64,000 bases of DNA from Drosophila miranda (lineage: Eukaryota; Arthropoda; Insecta; Diptera; Drosophilidae), in contig NW_022881603.1 of assembly GCF_003369915.1 (NCBI RefSeq), forward strand, positions 7,423,249-7,487,248, given 5' to 3'. A program made the translations under genes and the position numbers. This document shows, piece after piece, positions 1-12,000 of this stretch (the first letter of the stretch is position 1; every line of letters starts with the position of its first letter). The notes under the pieces are model-generated. The model was not told the origin of the DNA. It worked only from the letters and a program-made list of their open reading frames with translations, and did not search any database.

Positions 1-568
1 GCTCGGCAGTGTGGAAGAGACGCGTCCGTCTCTGGTGCTCGGCATGGCAGTCGGCCTTTTGGGTCTCGGCATCCATCACCTTTTGGGTGGCATGGTTCAG
101 CATCTCCTGCCAGGCGTTGTCGAACTGCCATTCGTGTGAGTTGGACATGAAACGTTGCTCGGCCAGCGCCACCGTTTCCTTGGCCGCGGCATGAATTTCT
201 TGAATGGGGAAAATCGAGTTTATGGGTTACTCGGATAATTCGACGTGTTTTGGCTCCATTGGCTCACCATTGGCTCGTTGGAATTTAACCGCAGCCTGCT
301 GGCATTCGATTTGTGCCTCGCGTGCCTTCTCTAGAGCTTCATGGTAGGGACGGGCCTTCTCGATGCAGCTGCCCAGCTTCTTGGATGAAAGCTTCAGGCG
401 CCGTGTGGACTCGTTCAACAGAATCCGAAAGGTGGAATTGGCCTCCTGTGGGCGGCAAAACATGAGTAAAAGCAGCTTCAAGCCATTTAGCCCGTCTCCA
501 CTTACCTCCAACTCGATCTCCAGCTTGTTTATCTCATCCGTAGCACTATTGAGATTCTCCAATTCAAT
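1..568 (-). CDS. pcs: parcas / SH3BP5-family protein, partial (5' exons missing, 3' end outside window)
   Basis: Three exons are visible on the minus strand: 506-568, 268-445 and 1-198, the last continuing beyond the window. The introns 446-505 (60 bp) and 199-267 (69 bp) have GT-AG borders and join in frame; an acceptor (ctctccacag) lies directly upstream of 568. The spliced product is a heptad-rich coiled coil with the SH3BP5 hallmarks FQRAN, AAAKETVALAEQRF and NAWQEMLNHATQKVMDAE. SH3BP5 proteins are known as Rab11 guanine-nucleotide exchange factors; fly parcas is known from Btk/Src29A signalling and muscle and ovary development. No first exon is found before Sam50 begins about 60 bp away on the other strand. 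The family assignment is firm; whether this copy is functional is doubtful because of the missing 5' end. Confidence 0.82.
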
Positions 569-627
569 CTGTGGAGAGAACAGAAAATGTACATTTAATG
601 AATGCCTTTTTTTTCGTTAATTTCCAG
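569..627. other. 59-bp junction between two 5'-truncated divergent genes
   Basis: This short stretch carries a splice acceptor pointing left for parcas (gttctctccacag on the minus strand) and a pyrimidine-rich acceptor pointing right for Sam50 (ttttttttcgttaatttccag region, ending at 627). Both flanking exons are internal, and neither has a usable start codon. The segment therefore looks like the two inner ends of two first introns joined together, with first exons and promoters missing. This is inference from splice-site layout alone. Confidence 0.5.
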
Positions 628-2128
628 TAATTGCTAATCTCCTTGCCAGATCCTGCGATCTGGGTAAAATTTCCGCTCGCGTTGATCGCGTTCATGTCAG
701 CGGTTTGCTGCGGACCCACAACGACTATGTGATGAGGGCGGCGGACGGACTCTTCAAGGCGGACAACTTCCAGGACGTCATGCTGGAGGCCATGTCGACC
801 AAGGCGTACCTGCACGAGCTGGGCATCTTCAAGGATGTAAGCGTGCACCTCGATGTCAGTCGCGGGGCAGATGCCTCGCCCCAGGGCTATGAGGTCACCT
901 TCAAGGGCAACGAGTACTCCCGCCTGATGGGCTCCGCCGGAACGGAGGTGGGCCAGAACGAGGGCTCCCTACGCACAGAGCTGACCGTCCCGAACATCCT
1001 GGGCCGGGGCGAGAGCATCTCCCTGCAGGGCAGCTACAGCAACACCAGGGCCAATGATCTGCAACTCAAGTTCTGGAAGCCCTTCTTTCACACCCGCTTT
1101 CGCGAGAATCGACCCGAGTAAGGACCTGACCCGACAAAGTCTCCTCTTGGGCAGTAAATTTACTAAGAAATCCTTTCAATCTTTACAGATTCTCGTTCAG
1201 CATATTCAGGCAAACGGATCGCTTCGACATTAGCTCATTTCAATCCACAAATCTGGGCTACTTGATTGACTTCTCGGCCCACAGCAGCCTGGGAGTGGAT
1301 GTAAGCGCGAAAAGAACTCTCTCGAGTGCCAACTTAACTATCTGTGTATTTCCCTAGCTAACTCACTCGCTGCAGTACGAGAACTCGATCAGAAACGTGG
1401 GTTTGCTGAACAAATCCGTGCCATTTAGCATTCGGGAGCATTGTGGGCCCAAACTGGCCTCACTGGTGCGCTACTCCGTGGTCTTTGACAATCGGGATGC
1501 CAATGTCTTTGCCACGCGGGGCATTCTACTGAAGTCCACCAACGAGTACTGCGGTCTGGGTGGCAACGTCGCCTACACCAGCAGCACAGCCCACGGAGAG
1601 GTGAATGTGCCGCTCTTCTCTGGATTTGTGGCGCAGTTCTGTGGACGCGTGGGCATCGTCAAGGACACCAAACAGACCACCTTGTTGCCCATTAGCTCGC
1701 TCTTCTATTGCGGCGGACCCATGACATTGCGAGGATTCAAATACGGCGGAGCTGGACCCGTGGTAGATGGCACACCGATTGGGGCGCAGACCTACTGGTG
1801 CACGGGGGCGCATCTGTGGGCGCCGCTGCCTTTTGCCGGCGTCTTCAAGAGCCTGGCCAGCAACTTTAGAATTCATTTCTTCTACAACATTGGAAACACC
1901 ATTACTTTTAGCATAGGTAAGCAAAGCCAGCCCGGCTGATCCGGTCTCCCATCTTTTCACGTCTTTCCATTCGCAGAGAATATGCGTAGCGCCTTTGGCA
2001 TGGGTCTGGCCTTCAAGTTCGCCGATCGGGCACGCATCGAAATCAACTACTGCATCCCAGTGCGTCGCCAGTCCACCGACAAGGTACTTAATGGCTTCCA
2101 GTTTAGCATCGGCTACGAGTTCATCTAG
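628..2128 (+). CDS. Sam50: Sam50 outer-membrane beta-barrel assembly protein, lacking its first exon
   Basis: Four exons, about 628-1117, 1189-1300, 1376-1916 and 1977-2128 (TAG), join in frame into about 426 codons counted from position 645. The product matches SAMM50: an N-terminal POTRA-like part (VDRVHVSGLLRTHNDYV..FKADNF), then a C-terminal Omp85 barrel with FYCGGPMTLRGFKYGG, AHLWAPLP and the closing strand INYCIPV..FQFSIGYEFI. SAM50 is the core of the sorting and assembly machinery, which inserts beta-barrels in the mitochondrial outer membrane. No methionine in frame precedes residue 1, and the acceptor at 627 implies an upstream exon that is not seen; about 15-20 residues are missing relative to the family. 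The body of the gene has no lesion. A C22 tract follows the stop. Confidence 0.88.
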
Positions 2129-2172
2129 AAAATGTGTGTTCCTTTGACAAATCCATTGACTGAATGTAGTGT

Positions 2173-2194
2173 CCCCCCCCCCCCCCCCCCCCCC
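2173..2194. repeat. C22 homopolymer tract
   Basis: Twenty-two consecutive cytosines lie 45 bp after the Sam50 stop codon, probably in its 3' UTR. Tracts of this length are length-unstable and error-prone in assembly. Confidence 0.95.
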
Positions 2195-4624
2195 GCAACA
2201 GCAGAGGGCCCATGAGAATCCCACAAAATGTAGCTTGTCTTGTCTTTCGAGAAGATTTATCCTGTTCTGTATTTTTTGTCAATGCATTTTTCCTCCTAAA
2301 ACAAATTTATTTGTAGTCCAGCAAACATTTAAGTAGTTCCTAAGGCGCGTGTGTACATACTTAAAAGCGAAACGAGAAACGAAGAATATACAAAACTGTT
2401 TCAAGATTTTGGAAAAGCAACAAAATTTTGTGAATGTGGGTTGGTTTGATTTGTCTGTGGAGTGAAGAAGACGCTAGGACTTTGAAGTGAACGCATCTTC
2501 TCCGTGGAGTGGAACCGAACTGAGGTAATGCTATAGCCCCATGAGAGAAAATAGAATTGCATTTTGAGCAGACAATTTCCTCAACAAATCTAGGGGGCGA
2601 AAATCCAATCCCTCCCGGCCCAAAGGTCACAAACAACAAAAACACCACTACTGTGTCTGTCCCCTCCTTTCTGTACGAAAAATCCCTCTTTTCTTGACGG
2701 TTCTGAGCAGGAATTGAACACCGGAGCTCGAAACCACCAAAGCAAGCCCCGAGAGCGACGCTCAACGCTCTTCGCCACGCGAACATCGAAGGAAGGCGCA
2801 TATAAAAATGGATGATGACGAGAGAGAGAGGGGCAAAGTAATGGAATCAGTGCTGGCAATTTAGCTTATTTTCTCGTAGCTATTTACAAAAGCTTTTAGT
2901 CGGATTCAATAACAAATAACTTTTCTCTTAACGAAAATTTGAGTGAGGGGAAAAAGTCATTTAAAAATTCCGATTATTTATAAATAGTGAAGTAAGGAAT
3001 TCATTTAAACGATATCTTTAAAGATGTATCTGGTTATATTGAATAAAAAATTATGTAGGAAAATGTGCCAATTATCTTTTGAGAGCACTTGAAGACACGA
3101 ATGTGACTTTTTTAAATGAATTAAGTTCTTGAAATCTAAATTTTTTTTAAAGTAAGTTTTTTGAAAAGTAAGCTTAAATACATATATTTATTAATAGCTT
3201 GAAAACATTGTAGATTTATAAGTTAAATGTTTTTCTTATACATTAATAATACTACGAATTTACATATACAGTAAAGTCCGGTTATAACGACTCTGCTTAT
3301 AGCGTCCGTCCGTTCATAGCGACGAAAATTCGATGACTTGGTTGGTCCCCATACAAACTTACATATATAAAAGGGCCTTCGCTTAGTACGTCTCCGTACG
3401 ACAAACCGCTTATACCGACGATATTTTTCACAATTCAACCGGCTATTACGACTCGCCGAAAAAAAAATACAGCTAAATAATGCTGTGCTTGTTGCTTGTT
3501 ATATTATGTATACGAGTTTTTATGAAAAAAAAACATGTTATTGAATTAAATTTGTTACATTCCCCTCGTTTGAGGGGAACTTTAAGAAATTATGACGTTC
3601 AGGAAGAGAAAGAACATATCCATTGTTGAAAACATGCGTTGCTTAAGTTTAGTGCACGTTTCACAATTTTACAGAATTCCTAGCTCTTCCATATGGCTAA
3701 AATCTACATTCACAGGCAGAGGCAGGGGCAGGGCATGGATGGGGAAGCGGACATGTTCACACACAGCGGACCCACACAAACATTTCGTGGTCGAGAAAAC
3801 GGGTTTTAATAATAATATTTTTGGTTTGTAGGTTTGCCTCTTTTTACGGCTGCTCTTTGTTGGGCTTGTCCGAGTTTGATTTTAATCGTGTCCGTTGACC
3901 ATTTCTCCACATCCCGGACATAAACATGAGCCGCTGAGAGGCCAGCGAGAGGGCAGGTCTTCTCAACGAGTCGCTCGAGTTGGCCCTGTCTCGTAATCGT
4001 GATTGATTCAAGAGCCGAGACAAGGCGTAGGGTGCCTCCAAACGGGTTTTTGTGCCTGTAAACAAACGAAACCAGTTTGGGGCATCCGATTCGCCGCAGA
4101 TGAAAGGCAGCTTGAAGCTTGAACTTTCCTGGAATTTCTGGCTTCACCAGAAGCGAGGAGGGACTCACGAGTGAGCCAGCATTTTTGGTCTGGCATTTCC
4201 CTCGGAAGATGTAGTTTTTGGCTAATTAAAAGTTTACTTTCTCACATTTCCACATGCAGCAACATGCAATTGAAAATGTTGAGGCAAAGACCTGGAAAAC
4301 AAAACAAAACAAAACAAAAACCCCACAAAACAAAGCTCAATAATTAATGCTGTCGTATGCAGCGGAGGGAGGAGGCCTAGACCTAAGCGAATACATCCTC
4401 TCTGGGGACCTCCTCCACTCCCCCTCTGAAGCCAATGAGGGGTAAAAACATTTATTACGCTGCAAATTCAATTGTAAATTTTACCAGCCAAGGTAGCCCG
4501 GCTGTGTATGCATTGTGGCAGAAAGAAATATTTGAGTATCCACAAAAAATACAAAATAAATATTAAATGCTAAAATGACGCTGGAAAAAATGTGTACAAA
4601 TATTTTCGCAACTTTATCGTCAAA
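2195..4624. other. gene-free interval with tRNA-like and pogo-like fragments
   Basis: I see no credible gene. A minus-strand segment at about 2690-2780 resembles RNA polymerase III box A/box B order but does not fold as a tRNA. Positions 3269-3475 contain several related short units (ggttataacgact, gcttatagcg, gcttataccgacg), preceded by TACAGTAAAGTCCGG. This recalls degenerate pogo/Tigger-type transposon ends, but no matching inverted end is found. The rest is AT-rich. Confidence 0.4.
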
Positions 4625-5716
4625 CGAGGGGGAACGTTGTGAGTTGCTGCGGACACCGCAACTCTACGGTTATACCCGATACTAAGTCAGTATGGCTCTC
4701 CTCCGGCAGACGCCGCTAATATTAAACGACACGACAAAGAGTGCGTGCGAGAGAGACAGAAAATCAGTCTGAGCGTGACGTCGGGCGCTGCGTAGCCACT
4801 GCAAATTTATTTGTTCCTATTGGCTATAAAAATGATCTGATCTGATCCAGATTCAGCAATCTGATAGATATGGTCATTATCTATGATTCTGCGTTTTTAG
4901 TTTTCTCGAATGTGCAATATTGTGGATGCAACAGATTTTCGTCCTTTGTGTGGGCGGAAGGGGGTGGGGCGAAATTTTGAGATACACGTTTTATAGTAAG
5001 ATCTAACAGGAGTGCGGATACCAAATTTGGTTACTCTAGCCTTAATAGTCTCTGAGATTTTTGAATATCCCCAGATTTTCGTCCTTTGCGGGGCGGAAGG
5101 GGGTGTGGCGAAATTTTGAAACAAACTCGTCTCGGTCCGATATATTAGGAGTGTGGATACAAAATTTGGTTGCTCTAGCTTTTGTAGTCTCTGAGATCTA
5201 GGCGCTAATGTTTTACTCTAAGCAAAGCCGCCTATGCTACGTGTGTGTTAGAGAGAGACAGGGCGAGAAAAAATGAAATTGTTTTCTTGATGCTGGCTAT
5301 AATAATAATACGATCCAATTCAGATTCCGCAGTCTTAAAGATATGGTCATTCTCTACAACTCTACGTTTTTGGTTTTCTCATATCTTTAAAATTGTGGAT
5401 GCCACAGATTTTCGTCCTTTGTGGGGGCGGAAGTGGGCGTGGCGAAGTTTTGAAATATTTTTGTAGCAGTGACATATCACAGAAGTCTGGATCCAAAACA
5501 TCGTTGCTCTAGCTCTTATAGTCTTTGAGCACTAGGCGCTGAAGGGGACGGACAGACGGACGGACAGACAGACAGGGCTCAATCGACTCGGCTATTGATG
5601 CTGATCAAGAATATATATACTTTATGGGGTCGGAAACGATTCCTTCTGGACGTTACACACATCCACTTTTACCACAAATCTAATATACCCCAATACTCAT
5701 TTTGAGTATCGGGTAT
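4625..5716 (+). mobile_element. ISY/SGM/DINE-1-like non-coding element, copy A
   Basis: This is a complete non-coding copy of about 1.1 kb. It opens with CGAGGGGGAACGTTGTGAG and a hairpin (GAGTTGC..GCAACTC), then ATACCCGATACT. It ends with a GACGGACA-type microsatellite, a conserved tail, a hairpin (ATACTCA..TGAGTAT) and AGTATCGGGTAT. The last motif is the inverse complement of the left subterminal motif. No ORF encodes a transposase. The inverted subterminal motifs, GTCY-type core and terminal hairpin fit the DINE-1/Helentron class, called ISY or SGM in the obscura group. That name rests on remembered architecture, not a database match. Confidence 0.75.
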
Positions 5717-7604
5717 AAAAATAAACATCCAAAATGGCAAATGGGGGAACTGGACTCAATAAATATCAATAGTATTTTCAAAAAGCTCAATTCTAGAGCA
5801 TATGGCAAATATTCCTGGAATATTGCAAGCCCCTGAATACATGTTTCAGAGAATTGTTCTTTAACTATTGATTTGTATCATTTTACACATCTGAAGCAAA
5901 ACAAAGCCGTAGTCATGTGGAACAAGGTATATTCTGGTCTGGGCCCGAAACATTACCAAATCACGCGATGTGCCGACGTTTTTCTTGCCTTTCGTTGTGC
6001 AATCTCGCCGGAGTGGCGTTGCCAAAGGGCAGCCCGAGCCAAAGACCGGCTTGAGTCACAGACTGAAGCGAATCATCAAATGCAAAAGGTTACAGCCAGG
6101 TTACAGAGCGCGTCTCTTGGCCAGAATCGGTAGATGACGTGAGTGCGGCTGGTTAGGATCTCAAACAATTTCGTCAGACAAGAAGGCGCCGGCCGCCCCC
6201 GCCTCATTGTTTAGACAACAGACAGTCGGCCCTGAGATGAGTGAAGTGTAATGACTATATTTAGGATATTTGCAAGCAGACAGACAGAAAGCAATAAATA
6301 AAATGGAAGTGCGGCCACACCCATCTAGGAAATGGATAGGACTTCTCCCTCGAGGACTGTGCAAAAACAGCCTCCCCTATCCCATCCTTTCCCTTCGTTT
6401 ATTAGCAATATCCTATGCAAACAGCACCCCGGCATATCGTATGATTATTATACATTAGCTTATCCCTTACAGTACCAGTTCCACTTTCCCTTTTCCATTG
6501 CCGGCACTCCCCTCCCTGCTCCGCTCGACAGCTGCCTTTTTAGTGGCGTGATGCCGACGTCGGGGCTGACCTGACCTGACCTACATTCATCTGCACTCTC
6601 TCTCTCTGTCTCTCTTGCCCTATTGGTGCGACAACATTGCCAAAATGGCAATAGGAGCGTACTGTAATGGAAACCCATAAAAAATTATACATATCTACAA
6701 TCCATACGACTTGCGCAGGCGACACAAAGGACAATCAACCCGTAGAAAGTACTCGAAACCAAACTGGAACAGCACTTGGCTAAGAAAGTGGCTCTGCAAG
6801 ACGCGGAGAGGTCAAAGAGTTGGTTATATAAAGAGGTGGGGTGGGGGGCTAACGGCACAGCATTGCGTGAACTCGAAAGCCAAGCCAATTGTTGTGTTTT
6901 ATATTTAGTTCAAGCTCTAGTACCCCCACCGTTCGCTCTCCAAGCGTTATGTCAACTTTCGTGGGGGAACTTTCAGAACGCTGAAGAGGTTGGGGACTTT
7001 GCATGGAACCTAAAATGTTTATACAAATTAATGTCAATTGCCGAAACGATCTGGTCTCTCTTCAAAGTTCAAATGCAATCGGAGTGCAATTGTGAAATAT
7101 TCATTTATGAGACTTGTTGACTGATAAGATACGCCAGCGGCATGCCCCCATTGCTGATTCGATAACACAGGAAATGGCCATTTGACTGCATAATAATAGT
7201 TGTTACATACAAATGGCATTAACAATTCCAATTCAAAGACAACGAGCCACAAACGAAACAAATCAAAATGTAAATGAATTCATTAAGCCTCAAAATCAGA
7301 GGAGCCACTCTTTTTCCATCTCTCTCTCTCTCTCAGTTATGCATCATTGATGATAATTATTATGACGATGATGATGAAGGTAAAGGCCACCCCTCAGAGA
7401 CACTGCACTGCTTTCATTTAAAAGTTCAACAAACAGTGGGCGAGAGGAGAGGGTATAGCATATTTATGCAAGTGCTTTTTTATTTCAATAAACTTCCTAC
7501 AGTTGTTTCGCTATACAGTTTTTCACACTATAAATAAACCCAAGCGACGATCGTCCCGTTTCGTCCGACGATGAGAACCGACTCTGACCGCTGGCTCTAG
7601 CAAG
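5717..7604. other. gene-free interval upstream of the tRNA gene
   Basis: No coding region or RNA gene is recognised. There are simple repeats: a CT run near 6596-6611 and CT plus GATGAT runs at 7318-7380. Short ORFs here have no family signature and look random. Confidence 0.6.
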
Positions 7605-7686
7605 GGTAGCGTGGCCGAGCGGTCTAAGGCGCTGGTTTAAGGCACCAGTCTCCTCGGAGGCGTGGGTTCGAATCCCACCGCTGCCA
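7605..7686 (+). tRNA. tRNA-Leu (anticodon AAG)
   Basis: This is a class II tRNA of 82 nt. The acceptor strand GGTAGCG pairs with CGCTGCC (one G-U pair), with discriminator A at 7686. Box A (GTGGCCGAGCGGTCTAAGGC) and box B (GGGTTCGAATCCCAC) are canonical. The anticodon stem CTGGT/ACCAG closes the loop TTAAGGC with anticodon AAG, reading CUU leucine codons. A long variable arm of the leucine type follows. There is no intron and CCA is not encoded. Confidence 0.96.
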
Positions 7687-7712
7687 CATAGAGAATGATC
7701 TTTATTCTTTCA

Positions 7713-7720
7713 TTTTTTTT
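7713..7720 (+). terminator. RNA polymerase III terminator of tRNA-Leu
   Basis: A run of eight T residues lies 27 nt after the mature tRNA end, a typical Pol III termination signal. Confidence 0.7.
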
Positions 7721-7968
7721 CACAGAGAATTCATTTACTTTATGCATTTTCAGTTTTTAGGAGAGTTTAGATTTTATACGAGTACTTTTTCAGTTCTTAA
7801 GTTCATTAAGAAGTTTTCTAAGTGAATTATTTCCATCTAAAATTGAGTCGACATAACATTTAATTAAAGCCACGTTAATGACGCATGGTTTAGTGATTCA
7901 TATTATATAAAATCGTGCTCTCCAAATCGTGAGAAAATCAATTACTAAACTAAAGGTATAGAGGTTTT

Positions 7969-9057
7969 TATACCCGATACTCAAAATGAGTATTGGGGTA
8001 TATTAAAATTGTGGTAAAAGTGGATGTGTGTAACGTCCAGAAGGAATCGTTTCCGACCCCATAAAGTATATATATTCTTGATCAGCATCAATAGCCGAGT
8101 CGATTGAGCCATGTCTGTCTGTCCGTCTGTCCGTCCCTATTAGCGCCTAGTGCTCAAAGACTATAAGAGCTAGAGCAACGATGTTTTGGATCCAGACTTC
8201 TGTGATATGTCACTGCTACAAAAATATTTCAATACTTCGCCCCGCCCACTTCCGCCCCCACAAAGGACGAAAATCTGTGGCATCCACATTTTTAAAGATA
8301 CGATAAAACCAAAAACGCAGAATCGTAGAGGATGACTATATGTTTTAGAATGTAAGATCTCAACCAGATCGTATAATTATTATAGCCAGAATCAAGAAAA
8401 CAATTTCATTCTTTCTCGCTCTGTCTCTCTCTAACACACAGGTTTCATGGTCGGTTTTGCCAATTGCAAAATATGAGTTCAAGGATCTCAGAACCTATAA
8501 GAGCCAGAGCAACCAAATTTGGTATCCACACTCCTGTGATATCGGACCTTGACCGTTTCGTGTCCAAATTTCGCCACACCCCCTTCCGCCCCGGCAAAGG
8601 ACGAAAATCTGGGGCATCCACAAATCTCAGAGACTATTAAGGCTAGAGTAACCAAATTTGGTATCCGCACTTCTGTTAGATCTCACTATAAAACGTATAT
8701 CTCAGAATTTCACCCCACCCCCTTCCGCCCACACAAAGGACGAAAATCTGTTGCATCCACAATATTGCACATTCGAGAAAACTAAAAACGCAGAATCATA
8801 GATAACAACCATATCTATCAGATTGCTGAATCTGGACCAGATCAGATAATTTTTATAGCCAAAAGGAACAAATCAATTTGCACTGGCTACGCAGCGCCCG
8901 ATGTCACGCTCAGACTGATTTTCTGTCTCTCTCGCACGCACTCTTTGTCGCGTCGTTCAATATTAGCGGCGTCTGCCGGAGGAGAGTCACACTGACTTAG
9001 TATCGGGTATAACTGTAGAGTTGCGGTGTCCGCTGCAACTCACAACGTTCCCCCTCG
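7969..9057 (-). mobile_element. ISY/SGM/DINE-1-like element, copy B (second subfamily)
   Basis: A full-length copy in reverse orientation, from the ATACCCGATACTC hairpin end at the left to CACAACGTTCCCCCTCG at the right. It differs from copy A by an internal block around 8440-8490 (gaacctataag, gcaaaatatgagttcaagg, catggtcggttttgcc) shared only with copy C. Reading frames of 60-78 codons inside it are fortuitous. Confidence 0.75.
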
Positions 9058-12000
9058 TTTAATTAAAGATTGCGTAAATCTTTATGGTATTATGGAGTGG
9101 ATCGTTTAAGAAAACTACATTTTTGGAGTCCAATTATTAAAGTCTATATATTTCGCCGCTGACTCACTTATCGGACCCGCTTTTCTGATTCATTGTCCCC
9201 CCACCTCAGTGGTGTTCTCTAATTCCCTAGCAAAAGCCCCCTAGAAACTTATGTACTCTCACCTTTCTTGCGTAACTGACACCTATCCAAATCCAAGTAT
9301 TTGTTAGTCATTTAGGCATTGAACTTTATCAGTTTGAGCATTGGAATGGATAAAGTTTCCTTTGCTAATCAAATTACCAGCATTGTCTACTGGGACTAGG
9401 CTGTGCGATAATTATTATTTATAATTTTCTTCAAAGTTTTTCCCACCAGTTTTCTCTCCAACATAGAGACAAATAACTCGCCTTCCCTCCCCACCATTTG
9501 TCTGTGAAAACAATTATCGTATAATCGATAAGTGCCAGATAATTATACGACCCATGACGAAGAAAGTTTTGGGCAAAGAAAACGAGTAGAAAAACTCCCC
9601 CGGCACGCAAATGATAATGCTTTCAAGAGACGTGACGCGTGTGGGATTTTGTACAGAAATAAAAACAAACGCAAATACTCGGTGTTTTGTCAGAAAACAC
9701 ACAAAGAAACAGCTGTCGAGGCGCACGAATTGAAGTTAAATAGACTTTGGGCCATCGCCGCCCTAATCTTTTCCTTGTCTATTCCATTTGTCGTCACCAA
9801 GTTTCCTCTGATAAAAGAATCTGCACGCGCAAAGATCTAGCGAACAAAACCCACCTTTTCCATTGATAAATCATTGACAATAGAGAACGGCGAAGAACAG
9901 AGAAAGGAAACAACAACATCAACAAAGCTTGTCTAAAGAGGAAGTCGCGCATAAAACATTGAAAAATCGGCTAAATAGAATACATAGCAAAAAGCAAGAT
10001 GTTTTTGCGTATTTGGTAATATATTTTGTATAGATGAGAGAGCTCACACTAACCGGTTTGGCATTCCATTCGGTATGCCAGAGCAAAACAAATTTTGTTT
10101 AGAGTAGAACCTTATCTCTTTCTCTCTTTCTCTGTGTGATTCTCCCATTCGAATTGTATATTTTCGCACACACCATATTTATAGACATTATCGAGTGTTT
10201 CAATCAAGTCACATGGCCAGAATCAATGGTAATGTTTTTCCGCCGCGTGTGACGTCTCCCGCTAGGTTTTCGGCTCCAAATATAGACAAACGAAGGTCTA
10301 GTGCGGATCCAATTTGATCCAAACGGGGAATATTCTCCGGCACATTCATCGCCTCCTTTAATGCCCATTAATGCCCAGCGACTAGAAATTTGCAAATTAT
10401 TTCGCGCTGTTGAACAAGTAACAAAAAAAATCTTAAATTATGCAAAATGCGCCGGGGGCGATACGAAGCACCGAACCAGAGACGCGACGCAGACACTTTG
10501 TATTGTGTTATGTCGTCTCTTTTCTCGAATTGCCTCACAACGAAATGAACCCGAAACCAGAGATGTTTCGACTGTAAAACACCCAGTAACAACGAATTCA
10601 TTTGAGCTGTTTGAACGTAGAAGCTGCATTTACAGCTCTCCTACTCGGATGTACCAAACAGAGCTCAAACATCATAGGCCTTTCTTCTTTACGAGCACAG
10701 GGTGTACAGTGCTTGCGTGTGCGCTTCGGTATTTCCATTTATTAAATTTTGCATGCAGCCACCAGGCCTCTCCCGAAAATCACCAAGAGCGATATAGAGG
10801 GAGCGAGAGGGCAATAACTGCACTTGAATCTGTTTTAGGTACCCCGAACGGAGAGGAAATTTCCGAAATTACGCAGGAAAGAACAAAATATAATCCCATT
10901 ACCAGGAAGTGAGTGTGAGTCGAAGAGGGAGAAATTAAGGATAAAGAAACAAACACTTGACCCTGGGGCACTTTATGAGTGTGTGTGCGTGTGATGGAGA
11001 GTTACAATTCCTGAAGCATTTTTCACAATGAATATTAGTTTTTCGATGGGAAAGGAAACTTGCAATTTGTTAAAGCGCTTGGGAAATTGATTTCTGCTGT
11101 GTGAGTGTGGCTTAAAGTCAGCAAAGCGTAAAAAAGGTTGCACGTAATAAAAAGAGCCAACGAAATGGAATGCAAAACATAACGGCGCTTTCCTGTAAAG
11201 AGTCTGTCAAAGCCAATTAAAAGAGAGCAGAGAGACACAAAGAAAGAGGGGGAGAGAACTAACAAATAGTAGGAACAACAATTGCAGCAACACACAAAAA
11301 AAAAAAACGTGCCAAGGCAGCGTTTTCTATATGTACTTAGGTACATTTGTACATACATATGTACATACATATTACATATGTATATATGAATGTATATTTG
11401 AGTGAAACGTCTGACACTGCCTGGTACGGGGCACGTGCATATTTGAGGGCCACAAGGGGTTCGCAGAGAGATGGAAGGGGCTTTACCACTCACCTGAATT
11501 TGCGGGTCCAGCTCGCTCTCTTCAGTATTCGACATATCTGCTTTTCTTTGTGCCTGCAGCCGATCCAATCCCAGGAGAATGTCAATTGAGTTAGTTTTCA
11601 CTTTTTTGTCCGGCACTTTTCAATTTAAATCCAGTTGCATTTGCATTTTCACTTGCATTTCGCTCAACTTGATCTTGTTGTTTGCTCCTCACACTCTCCT
11701 TCGTCAAGCAAATTGTTAATTTTCCTCAAAGCGCTCGAGTCTGCATGGGTGTGTGTGTGCTGGTGATTTGTTGTCAATATTATGTAAATAGGCCTGCGGC
11801 TGGCTCTATTGCTGTTTAACTCGGCAATTTTGTTATAAGAAAAAAATATTAAAGCATTTTCTCTGCCGTCTTTGACGCCACCAACGAAAAAAGGCACAGG
11901 GGACGCGCGGGGCTTCTATCAACTTTTGACTACTTTAAACATGGATAAATTACACGCAAACATAAATCAAACTGCTGGTGCACCGATTGTTTTCCCCGAA

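Noticed and set aside
1526..2224. 232-codon minus-strand ORF over Sam50
   Set aside because: Its start is Gly runs from the C22 tract and the rest is antisense to conserved Sam50 exons.
5245..5466. 73-codon ORF recurring in several ISY-like copies (e.g. 48081-48302, 49121-49342)
   Set aside because: It is part of the repeated non-coding element; broken in other copies and without any transposase or Rep motif.
10301..10912. 203-codon ORF in the 9-13 kb interval
   Set aside because: No recognisable domain, starts at a non-ATG-like position and has no splice or neighbour support.
11347..11589. Possible short gene in the TACATA repeat region
   Set aside because: The translated repeats (MYIHMYIH) are simple-sequence translation.
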